Shown piece by piece: positions 1 to 5,521 of a DNA stretch of 6,461 bases. Every line of letters starts with the position of its first letter. Position 1 is the stretch's first letter. The notes below the pieces were generated by a model. That model was not told where the DNA came from and searched no databases. It saw nothing but the letters and a program-made list of their open reading frames with translations. Made by a program: the position numbers and the translations under genes. The stretch is from Pelobacter sp. UBA5610 (GTDB taxonomy: Bacteria; Desulfobacterota; Desulfuromonadia; Desulfuromonadales; Syntrophotaleaceae), in assembly GCA_002424645.1 (NCBI GenBank), contig DIKU01000039.1, forward strand, positions 1 through 6,461, in the 5' to 3' direction.

Positions 1-141
1 TTATATAACTGTATAATTTGATTCTGATTCGTGTGTTGCTTTGATTTGCTTTATTGACCCGCAAACCATCGTTTATATCTGCTATTTAGTTTTCAAAGAC
101 CAGCTTCCCAGCGGCGATCTGTTTGCCTTCTCGCCGAAGGG
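1..141 (-). other. 5' leader of an rRNA operon (16S gene lies outside the window)
   Basis: Reading leftwards from the predicted transcription start near 141, this stretch has no plausible gene. It begins with a 6-bp hairpin (GCCTTC/GAAGGC, 125-130 with 141-146), continues through a boxA-like antitermination element at 88-102, and ends in an AT-rich run up to the window edge. This promoter, hairpin, boxA, AT-rich spacer order is typical of bacterial rRNA leaders just ahead of 16S rRNA. The 16S sequence itself is not visible, so the assignment rests on the promoter and boxA. Another stable RNA operon, such as one for tRNA, is the main alternative. Confidence 0.7.
88..102 (-). promoter_or_regulatory. 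boxA-like antitermination element
   Basis: On the minus strand the bases read TGGTCTTTGAAAACT. This resembles rRNA boxA elements (GCTCTTTGA/AA type), which bind NusB-NusE and make RNA polymerase resistant to Rho during rRNA transcription. It lies about 40 nt downstream of the predicted start, the usual place in an rRNA leader. Similar CTTTGAAAACT sequences also occur ahead of 23S rRNA, but the adjacent strong promoter favours the 16S leader. Confidence 0.65.
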
Positions 142-147
142 AAGGCG

Positions 148-176
148 AATATACGAGATGTTCGTTTGACTGTCAA
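148..176 (-). promoter_or_regulatory. Strong sigma70 promoter, probable rRNA operon P1
   Basis: The minus strand carries TTGACA (171-176, a perfect -35), a 17-bp spacer, and TATATT (148-153, five of six matches to the -10). The bases after the -10 (CGCC) are GC-rich, like the discriminator of stringently controlled stable-RNA promoters. Upstream of the -35, about 177-200 is almost pure A/T on a purine-rich strand, as expected for an UP element, and this stretch runs into the last codons of tyrS. The start is predicted near 141. It is the best promoter in the window. Confidence 0.8.
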
Positions 177-195
177 CCTTTTATTTTGCTTTATT

Positions 196-1413
196 TCAAA
201 AAAACTTTATCCGGGCAAAACGCCTCTTGCCCGCCTGTAAAATCAACTCACCATTGGCCGGAATTTCCCTGTCGGCATCCTCAACCTTTTCGCCGTCGAG
301 TTTTACCGCCCCCTGTTTGATGAGCCGGCGGGCCTCGCCGTTGGAGGCGGTCAATCCCGCATCGGTCAGCAACCGGCAGATCCACACGGGCTCTTTGCTG
401 TCGATAACAACCTCCGGAATATCGTCAGGAACTTCCTTCTGCTTGAACTGATGAACGAAATCCTCTTCGGCACGCAACGCGGCATCCTGATCGTAAAAAC
501 GCGCCACCACCTCACGGGCCAGGGCTTTCTTACTTTCCATGGGGTGTTTGCCACCATCCTTGCCGTGCACGCCATCCCGCACGGCTTGCAAATGGGCCAG
601 GTCCACATCGGACAGCAATTCATAGTAACGCAACATCAGTTCATCGGAGATACTCATCACCTTGCCAAAGATTTCCTTGGGCGCCTCAGTGATACCGATA
701 TAGTTACCAAGTGACTTGCTCATCTTATTGACACCGTCCAACCCTTCAAGCAGGGGCATGGTAAGCACACATTGCGGTGCCTGCCCTTCCTGCTTTTGCA
801 GCTCCCGACCGACCAGCAAGTTGAACTTCTGGTCGGTTCCACCGAGCTCCACGTCCGCTTGCAGCGCCACCGAGTCATACCCCTGGACCAGCGGGTAAAG
901 AAATTCATGAATGGCGATAGGCTGCTGACCGGTAAACCGTTTATGGAAATCATCACGCTCCAGCATGCGGGCCACGGTATAGCGCCCGGCCAGGCCGATC
1001 AGATCAGCAGCGGACATCTGCCCCATCCAGCTGCTGTTAAATACAACCTTGGTGCGGGCCGGATCGAGTATTTTAAACACCTGCTCCTTGTAGGTTTCGG
1101 CGTTCTTCAGAACCTCTTCGCGGGTCAGGGCCTTGCGGGTTTCATTTTTACCCGTCGGATCACCGATCATACCGGTAAAATCACCGATCAAAAAATGCAC
1201 ATCGTGACCCAGATCCTGAAACTGCTTCAACTTTTGAATCAGGACGGTATGTCCGAGGTGCAGGTCGGGTGCAGTCGGATCAAATCCAGCCTTGATTTTA
1301 AGAGGAACTCCGGTCTCGACAGACTTTTTGAGCTTCTGCTCAAGTTCGCTTTCTACCAGAATTTCCACCGCACCGCGGCGAATGATTGCCATCTGCTCCT
1401 GAACCGATTTCAT
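196..1413 (-). CDS. tyrS: Tyrosyl-tRNA synthetase (TyrRS)
   Basis: This cytoplasmic class I aminoacyl-tRNA synthetase activates tyrosine with ATP and loads it onto tRNA-Tyr. The 405-residue protein is full length. The catalytic Rossmann fold carries the HIGH-type motif as HLGH at residues 52-55, preceded by KAGFDPTAPDL, and the KMSKS loop is intact at 230-234. The tyrosine-pocket region around YPLVQGYDS (173-181) and the DVELGGTDQ stretch (187-195) are clear. An S4-like RNA-binding domain occupies roughly 340-400 (ICRLLTDAGL through VKLDGEKV). The length and HLGH/TDQ features fit the bacterial TyrRS subgroup of about 400 residues. The ATG is supported by AAAAGG at 1421-1426. It follows the phosphodiesterase gene by 98 nt. 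No T-rich terminator hairpin follows its TGA, and the next element is the rRNA-type promoter. Confidence 0.97.
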   Translation of the reverse strand: MKSVQEQMAIIRRGAVEILVESELEQKLKKSVETGVPLKIKAGFDPTAPDLHLGHTVLIQKLKQFQDLGHDVHFLIGDFTGMIGDPTGKNETRKALTREEVLKNAETYKEQVFKILDPARTKVVFNSSWMGQMSAADLIGLAGRYTVARMLERDDFHKRFTGQQPIAIHEFLYPLVQGYDSVALQADVELGGTDQKFNLLVGRELQKQEGQAPQCVLTMPLLEGLDGVNKMSKSLGNYIGITEAPKEIFGKVMSISDELMLRYYELLSDVDLAHLQAVRDGVHGKDGGKHPMESKKALAREVVARFYDQDAALRAEEDFVHQFKQKEVPDDIPEVVIDSKEPVWICRLLTDAGLTASNGEARRLIKQGAVKLDGEKVEDADREIPANGELILQAGKRRFARIKFF

Positions 1414-1456
1414 ACGTACACCTTTTCACTAAATTGGGTAGACAGCCCTATCGTTG

Positions 1457-1512
1457 GCCGATTATCCCCGAACTGTGTTTCCGCCAACAGTACCCTTAAC
1501 CAACCAATCGGC
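1457..1512 (-). repeat. Inverted repeat in the ymdB-tyrS gap
   Basis: The minus strand has GCCGATT (1512-1506, using the last base of the upstream stop codon) matched by AATCGGC (1463-1457). An inner 5-bp pair, ACTGT/ACAGT, lies within the loop. It could form a branched hairpin in the tyrS leader RNA. No T run follows, so it does not look like an intrinsic terminator. Its role is unknown and it may be fortuitous. Confidence 0.3.
1461..1487 (-). promoter_or_regulatory. Possible weak promoter for tyrS
   Basis: The minus strand reads TTGGCG (1482-1487), a short 15-bp spacer, and GATAAT (1461-1466, five of six). The -10 is good but the spacer is below the usual 16-18 bp, and it overlaps one arm of the inverted repeat. 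It could let tyrS be transcribed apart from the upstream genes. The evidence is weak. Confidence 0.25.
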
Positions 1513-2294
1513 TAAGCCACTTCCTCAAGAATGCGCTGGACCTTAGTGGCTCTGCCGGTCGCCTCATCCACCTCAATCAGAACACCACACAGGATCGGAT
1601 CTTTTTTCGCAACCTCGAAACGCACAGGCAACTGGGTAAGAAATTTATCGATGGCTTCATCCTTGCGCATGCCGATGACGGCATCCCGGCTACCGGTCAA
1701 GCCGGCATCGGAAATATAAGCCGTACCATTGGCGAGGACCCTTTCGTCTGCCGTCTGAACATGGGTGTGGGTACCGACAACGGCCGACACCCTGCCATCC
1801 AGATAGAAACCGAGAGCCGCCTTTTCGCTGGTGGCCTCGGCATGAAAATCGACCAGAATGATGGGCGTCTGCTGACGCAGGATTTCTATTTCGCGGTCAG
1901 CGGCACGGAAAGGGCAATCGAGATTATTCATAAAGACCCGCCCCTCGAGATTGAGGACTCCCACCTTCAAGCCGGCCGCTGTGGAATAAACCCCGCTACC
2001 TCGACCGGGCAACCCCGGCGGATAGTTGCCTGGCCGCAACAAACGGGGTTCACGGTCAAGATAATCATAGACTTCCCGTTTATCCCAGATATGATTGCCA
2101 GAGGTTATGACATCGATACCCATATCATATAACTCGGCAGCGATGTTGATCGTCAACCCGAATCCGGCTGCGGCATTTTCGCCATTGGCTACCACCAAAT
2201 CGACGTTATGCGCATCCACAAGATGGTGAAGCCGTGCTTCAACCGCTCGCCGTCCGGTACGACCGATAATATCCCCGATAAACAAAATATTCAA
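1512..2294 (-). CDS. ymdB: YmdB-family metallophosphoesterase (TIGR00282 type)
   Basis: This calcineurin-like enzyme with a dinuclear metal centre belongs to a family whose Bacillus member cleaves 2',3'-cyclic nucleotides and affects biofilm and motility decisions. The metal ligands and active-site residues are all present in the expected order: D8 in FIGDIIGR, E39-N40 in ANGEN, N67-H68 in SGNHIW, H151 in DFHAEAT, and H176 and H178 in GTHTH. The length of 260 residues is normal for the family. There is no signal peptide, so it is cytoplasmic. The start codon is TTG, supported by GGAGA at 2304-2308 with a 9-nt spacing and by the family-typical N-terminus MNILFIGD. It lies 84 nt downstream of rny. 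The rny-ymdB pairing is also known in Firmicutes, which suggests a link to RNA turnover products, but the substrate here is inferred. Confidence 0.92.
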   Translation of the reverse strand: MNILFIGDIIGRTGRRAVEARLHHLVDAHNVDLVVANGENAAAGFGLTINIAAELYDMGIDVITSGNHIWDKREVYDYLDREPRLLRPGNYPPGLPGRGSGVYSTAAGLKVGVLNLEGRVFMNNLDCPFRAADREIEILRQQTPIILVDFHAEATSEKAALGFYLDGRVSAVVGTHTHVQTADERVLANGTAYISDAGLTGSRDAVIGMRKDEAIDKFLTQLPVRFEVAKKDPILCGVLIEVDEATGRATKVQRILEEVA

Positions 2295-2378
2295 AAGTCT
2301 GGTTCTCCGTAAATAAACAAGCTATCCGGGGACATCCAACAGCAGAAATCCTCAACAGTCGCCCTCGACAATCAGCGC

Positions 2379-3941
2379 TTACTTGGCAAACTCAACCGCT
2401 CGGGTTTCGCGAATAACATTGACCTTGATCTGACCGGGATAAGCCATTTCCTCTTCGATCTGCTTGGCGATCTGCTTGGCCAGTGCATGCGACTGCACAT
2501 CCGACACCTCTTCGCTGGCGACCATGACCCGGATTTCACGACCGGCCTGGATGGCAAAGCAATTGGTGACGCCGGCAAACGATGTCCCGATGCGCTCCAG
2601 GTCCTGCAGACGCTTGACGTAGGTTTCCAGCATTTCACGGCGGGCACCGGGCCGGGCACCGGAAAGAGCATCAGCTGCCTGCACCAATACCGCCAGCACC
2701 GTCGAGGGTTTTTCATCTTCGTGATGAGCAGCCAGGGCGTGAACGATCTTGGAAGATTCACCGTATTTGCGCGCCAGATTGGCACCGATAACCGCATGCG
2801 ACCCTTCTACCTCGTGATCGACAGCCTTACCGATGTCATGCAGCAATCCTGCTCGTTTGGCCTGCTTGACATTGATACCCAACTCCGCCGCCATGATGCC
2901 ACAAAGGAAAGCAACCTCGATGGAATGTTGCAATACGTTTTGTCCGTAAGAGGTACGGTAACGCAAGCGCCCGATAAGCTTAACAATCTCGGGGTGAATA
3001 CCATGTACGCCAACATCGAAGGTAGCTTGTTCTCCGGCTTCCCGGATCGCCGTATCGACATCCTGGGTAGCCTTGGTCACCGCCTCTTCGATGCGTGCAG
3101 GGTGAATACGCCCATCGCCGATAAGCTTTTCCAGGGCCAGACGCGCGATCTCCCGCCGGACCGGGTTAAACCCGGAAATGATTACGGCCTCCGGTGTATC
3201 ATCAATAATCAAGTCGATACCGGTAGCAGCCTCGATAGCTCGAATATTACGCCCTTCGCGGCCGATAATGCGCCCTTTCATTTCATCGTTGGGCAAAGGC
3301 ACAACGCTAACGGCGTTTTCCGAGACAAAATCGCCGGCATAGCGCTGCACCGCAAGAGCCAGGATTTCCTGGGCTTTTTTATCGGCAGTCTCCTTAGCCT
3401 CGTCCTCGATCTGCTTGACCCACTTAGCACACTCGTGACGGGCCTCGCTGGCCACCTGCTCCATAAGTTGTTTTTTTGCCTCTTCAGCACCGAGCCCGGC
3501 AACCTCTTCGAGCTTCTCCCGCTGCTGACTCAACAGGCTCTCAGCCTCCTTTTCGCAGGTGCGAATGCGAGCTTCCTGCTGAGCAAGACGTTTTTCCCGC
3601 TGAACAATCTCTTCATCGCGCGCATCAACCTGCGTGACTTTGCGATCAAGGTTTTCCTCACGTTGCAATAGCCGCTTTTCCTGGGACTGCAATTCCTTGC
3701 GCATTTCACGGGATTCTTGTTCCCACGCGGTTTTTGCCTCCAACAGTGCGTCTTTTTTTTGAATTTCCGCCTCTTTACGGAGGATATCTGCTTCTTTGCT
3801 GGCCTCCGACAAAATCTGATCGGCCGCCCGCTTGGCTTCAGCCAGATGCGTTGCGGCAACCTTACGGCGCACCAGCGCACCACCGAGGGCGCCGACCAAA
3901 AAGGCCGCACCAACCCCTATCCACTGAATGTCTATGCTCAA
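2379..3941 (-). CDS. rny: Ribonuclease Y
   Basis: RNase Y is a membrane-anchored endoribonuclease that starts mRNA decay. The 520-residue protein has the full family layout. An N-terminal membrane helix lies at about 7-25 (WIGVGAAFLVGALGGALV) and is followed at once by arginines and lysine. A long charged coiled coil rich in E, K, Q and R spans about 32-195. The KH RNA-binding domain at about 208-275 has the GREG loop (227-230) within GRIIGREGRNIR. The HD domain spans about 335-430, with H339 and the catalytic HD pair H368-D369 in LLHDIGK. The C-terminal domain ends with YPGQIKVNVIRE. The start is TTG, supported by a perfect AGGAGG 7 nt upstream. It begins 18 nt after the cyclo-ligase stop, so the two are probably co-transcribed. 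It is present here in what looks like a proteobacterial genome without any sign of transfer. Confidence 0.97.
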   Translation of the reverse strand: MSIDIQWIGVGAAFLVGALGGALVRRKVAATHLAEAKRAADQILSEASKEADILRKEAEIQKKDALLEAKTAWEQESREMRKELQSQEKRLLQREENLDRKVTQVDARDEEIVQREKRLAQQEARIRTCEKEAESLLSQQREKLEEVAGLGAEEAKKQLMEQVASEARHECAKWVKQIEDEAKETADKKAQEILALAVQRYAGDFVSENAVSVVPLPNDEMKGRIIGREGRNIRAIEAATGIDLIIDDTPEAVIISGFNPVRREIARLALEKLIGDGRIHPARIEEAVTKATQDVDTAIREAGEQATFDVGVHGIHPEIVKLIGRLRYRTSYGQNVLQHSIEVAFLCGIMAAELGINVKQAKRAGLLHDIGKAVDHEVEGSHAVIGANLARKYGESSKIVHALAAHHEDEKPSTVLAVLVQAADALSGARPGARREMLETYVKRLQDLERIGTSFAGVTNCFAIQAGREIRVMVASEEVSDVQSHALAKQIAKQIEEEMAYPGQIKVNVIRETRAVEFAK

Positions 3942-3948
3942 AGTTCAA

Positions 3949-3954
3949 CCTCCT
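3949..3954 (-). promoter_or_regulatory. Ribosome binding site deciding the TTG start of rny
   Basis: A perfect AGGAGG lies 7 nt before TTG at 3939-3941. No in-frame ATG occurs near it (the next methionine is residue 80, inside the coiled coil), so the TTG start is well supported. The site sits between the cyclo-ligase stop (3960) and rny. Confidence 0.85.
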
Positions 3955-3959
3955 AAAAT

Positions 3960-4565
3960 TTATGTGCTTTCCAGCATACACCGCCCAGACGGTGTGAAAG
4001 AGTAATTTCGTTCTTCGGTGATCAATAGATCCAGACACGCATCATGGTCTTCAACCGGCAGACTCTCTACCAACTGCAATTCAAAACAGAGCCCAACTGA
4101 CAAAGCAGGACGCCCTGCCCCGCAAAGCACCCGGTCATAAAACCCCTTACCGTATCCCAACCGGTTCCCCCCCACATCAAAAGCCACCCCTGGCACCAAC
4201 ACCAGATCCAGATCATTGGAGGCCAGCAACAGGGTGCCAGTCGGCTCCAACACGCCAAATGCCCCGGGCGAAAGATCGGACGGCGACGCCACCGAAACGA
4301 AGTCGAGACGCTCGCCGCGCACCCGTGGATAGGCAACGGTTTTGCCCTGCCGCAGAGCCTCGTGAAAGACTTCCTCCGTAAACACCTCGTTCAGGATCGG
4401 ACTGTAGAGTGCGACGACTTCAGCCTGTTCAAAGGCAGGCAGCATCATCACCCGCCGCTGAATCCTGAGGCTGTGACTAAGACAGAGTTCCGCTGCCAGA
4501 TGTTTGCGGCGGGCCAACATGGTCCCGCGAAGCGATTTTTTGGGCATGAAAGAGAGACCCCGCAT
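3960..4565 (-). CDS. ygfA: 5-formyltetrahydrofolate cyclo-ligase (5-FCL, MTHFS)
   Basis: The enzyme converts 5-formyltetrahydrofolate to 5,10-methenyltetrahydrofolate using ATP, returning a folate by-product to the one-carbon pool. The 201-residue protein shows the family signature: LVPGVAFD (123-130) followed by GNRLGYGKGFYDR (133-145), the nucleotide- and substrate-binding loop. The end of the fold is also typical (VGLCFELQLVESLPVEDHD at 157-175, then LLITEE). The first ATG is used here because GGAGAT at 4575-4580 precedes it, although the spacing of about 10-11 nt is long. The ATG at residue 7 (MPKKSLRG) starts closer to where homologues start and is a real alternative. It begins 5 nt after the closing stem of the 6S RNA. 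The 6S-ygfA order is conserved in many proteobacteria, including E. coli ssrS-ygfA. Confidence 0.93.
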   Translation of the reverse strand: MRGLSFMPKKSLRGTMLARRKHLAAELCLSHSLRIQRRVMMLPAFEQAEVVALYSPILNEVFTEEVFHEALRQGKTVAYPRVRGERLDFVSVASPSDLSPGAFGVLEPTGTLLLASNDLDLVLVPGVAFDVGGNRLGYGKGFYDRVLCGAGRPALSVGLCFELQLVESLPVEDHDACLDLLITEERNYSFTPSGRCMLEST

Positions 4566-4570
4566 GCAAC

Positions 4571-4897
4571 GGTGATCTCCGATGGGAGATTTTCTAGATG
4601 AGATATGGAGAAAGCAGTATCAACCTGCCTGGTTTTACAGAAACCGTTTCTTATATACCTTTATTCCGAAAAGGGCACAGGAACTTTTCCTGGCAGTTTT
4701 CCCGGGACAAAACGAGAGAATCTGGCATTCCGCCTCAAATAACAGCGACAAATCAGCTCACAAGAAACGATAAAGCGTAGCACACGCCAATGATATCTGA
4801 AAAACCGGGCAAACAAAACACCTGTTCAAATACATCACAGGGTTCTGGGAAGCATCAACCAACCGAATCTATCTAAAATCTCCGAACAGAGATGACC
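4571..4897 (-). ncRNA. ssrS: 6S RNA (unusually long, enlarged apical arm)
   Basis: 6S RNA mimics an open promoter and sequesters RNA polymerase holoenzyme when growth slows. The 406-nt gap between zapA and the cyclo-ligase is its conserved place. Seen in the sequence: a closing stem pairing 4875-4897 with 4571-4593 (20 of 23 positions, one a G-U), continued by two AGAT blocks across small bulges; a second stem pairing 4796-4811 with 4626-4641 (14 of 16); and a third pairing 4759-4769 with 4645-4655 (8 perfect plus wobbles). They nest to form one long rod. Between the first two stems is a large bubble whose 5' side reads CCAGAACCCTGTGAT (4834-4848), close to the E. coli template region CCAGTCCCCTGAGCCGAT, followed by a small hairpin. 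At about 327 nt it is well above the usual 180-200, mainly through the apical arm. The class is fairly secure; the exact ends are not. Confidence 0.8.
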
Positions 4898-4898
4898 T

Positions 4899-4911
4899 GG
4901 CGCAACGCGCC
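4899..4911 (-). other. GC-rich hairpin just upstream of the 6S closing stem
   Basis: A perfect 5-bp stem GGCGC/GCGCC closes a GTT loop. It sits between the predicted 6S transcription start and the 6S closing stem, so it would be in the 5' extension of a 6S precursor. No T run follows, so it is not a convincing terminator for zapA. It could be a processing landmark, which is inferred only. Confidence 0.4.
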
Positions 4912-4921
4912 CTTTGAATGC

Positions 4922-4930
4922 ATTTTACCA
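4922..4930 (-). promoter_or_regulatory. Possible extended -10 promoter for 6S RNA
   Basis: The minus strand reads TGGTAAAAT, an extended -10 (TGn plus five of six -10 matches). The sequence 17 bp upstream (AAGGCA) is not a recognisable -35, so it would depend on the extended -10 or on read-through from the zap promoter. The start is predicted near 4915, which gives a 5' extension of about 18 nt before the closing stem. Confidence 0.4.
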
Positions 4931-4971
4931 ACAAACCTTCAAGCTGCCTTCCGACAACCGCATCCACAGAT

Positions 4972-5274
4972 TCACTTTTCTTGCGGAAGCGATTCCGGGC
5001 AAGCTGCTTCGAGGCGCGCCACAAGATCCTGCAATTGTGAAGTCAAAGCCTCGTCATTAACCTGACTGGCATCACGCAACCGCAAATAGGCTTCGCCCAC
5101 ATTGAGCAGAGCAAGAACCGCCGTGTTCAAGGTATCGACCGCCCGACTGGCAGCCACAACCTCGGCAATCTTTTCATTCACAAAATCGGCGACCCGGCAC
5201 ACTTGTTCCGGCGCCATCGCGCTTCGGATGGTGTATTGCTGACCTAAAACTGTAACCTGGACAGCCTGTTTCAA
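4972..5274 (-). CDS. zapA: Cell division protein ZapA
   Basis: ZapA binds FtsZ and bundles its protofilaments, helping the Z ring assemble in the cytoplasm. The 100-residue protein has the family layout. An N-terminal globular head contains the strand pair QVTVLGQQYTIRS (6-18), then the helix AP.QVCRVADFVNEKI. A C-terminal helix around TAVLALLNVGEAYLRLRD (51-68) continues into a coiled-coil dimerisation region. The length lies between B. subtilis (about 85) and E. coli (about 109). The start is TTG, preceded by GGAGGTG, with a short spacing of about 4 nt. The TTG overlaps the stop of the ZapB-like gene (TTGA), so the two are probably translationally coupled. The 6S RNA follows immediately, as in many proteobacteria. 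Confidence 0.92.
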   Translation of the reverse strand: MKQAVQVTVLGQQYTIRSAMAPEQVCRVADFVNEKIAEVVAASRAVDTLNTAVLALLNVGEAYLRLRDASQVNDEALTSQLQDLVARLEAACPESLPQEK

Positions 5275-5462
5275 GACACCTCCAGATCCAAACCATCAAG
5301 CTTGGCCAGAATCCTGTCCACCTCGGCAACAAAATGTTCCCGTTCCTGTGCCAGACGATCCCTGTCGGCAACCAACTGCTGACATTGTTCTTCCAGCGCC
5401 TGCTTGCGGGCCAGAAGTTGATCGATCTTTTTTTCCAATTGAAGAATCAGTGCTAAGTCCAC
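5271..5462 (-). CDS. Small coiled-coil protein, ZapB-like (TIGR02449 type)
   Basis: The 63-residue protein is predicted to be almost wholly a coiled coil: leucines and isoleucines recur at heptad spacing (LILQLEKKIDQLLARKQALEEQ and onward) among many E, K, Q and R residues, with no membrane segment. Small proteins of this sort precede zapA in proteobacteria and are annotated as ZapB-like; ZapB joins ZapA and stabilises the Z ring. The start is GTG, with AGAGG 5 nt upstream (5468-5472). The gene overlaps zapA by 4 nt and follows its own promoter at 5488-5517. Coiled coils give weak homology signals, so the functional name rests mainly on size, composition and position. Confidence 0.75.
   Translation of the reverse strand: MDLALILQLEKKIDQLLARKQALEEQCQQLVADRDRLAQEREHFVAEVDRILAKLDGLDLEVS
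5278..5283 (-). promoter_or_regulatory. Ribosome binding site for the TTG start of zapA
   Basis: GGAGGT lies inside the last codons of the ZapB-like gene, 3-4 nt before TTG at 5272-5274. The spacing is short but the match to anti-SD is strong, and the next in-frame methionine (residue 20) would remove the first strands of the ZapA head. Confidence 0.7.
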
Positions 5463-5487
5463 GGCAACCTCTGCTCAGTGAAAATGA

Positions 5488-5517
5488 ATTTTAGAAAAGA
5501 AAGAACCCTTTAGTCAA
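5488..5517 (-). promoter_or_regulatory. Sigma70 promoter for the zap genes
   Basis: The minus strand reads TTGACT (5512-5517, five of six), an 18-bp pyrimidine-rich spacer, and TAAAAT (5488-5493, five of six). It lies in the 59-nt gap just after the ftsY stop codon. The predicted start near 5481 leaves a leader of about 19 nt ahead of the GTG start. It would drive the ZapB-like gene, zapA and probably 6S RNA and the genes beyond. Confidence 0.65.
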
Positions 5518-5521
5518 GGAA

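Noticed and set aside
125..146. Hairpin GCCTTC/GAAGGC as a tyrS terminator
   Set aside because: No T run follows it in the tyrS direction, and it lies downstream of the strong promoter, so it is better read as part of the rRNA leader.
1414..1511. T-box riboswitch ahead of tyrS
   Set aside because: The gap is only 98 nt, lacks the conserved T-box sequence and has no terminator hairpin with a T run.
772..1515. A 247-codon plus-strand open frame opposite tyrS
   Set aside because: It is antisense to an intact TyrRS with all motifs, has no recognisable domain, and has the low-information composition of a shadow frame.
2487..3671. A long plus-strand open frame of 394 codons opposite rny
   Set aside because: It lies wholly antisense to a clear full-length RNase Y, shows no recognisable domain, and is explained by the codon composition of rny.
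4582..4780. Short plus-strand open frames of about 60 codons in the zapA-cyclo-ligase gap
   Set aside because: They are antisense to the 6S RNA, two overlapping frames are open at once, and neither has a convincing ribosome binding site or recognisable features.
4811..4841. Hairpin CCTGT/ACAGG followed by a T-rich run, resembling an intrinsic terminator
   Set aside because: It lies in the 5' side of the 6S bubble, where 6S RNAs commonly carry a small hairpin, the stem is only 5 bp, and the T run is interrupted by G. The long-range stems require transcription to continue past it.
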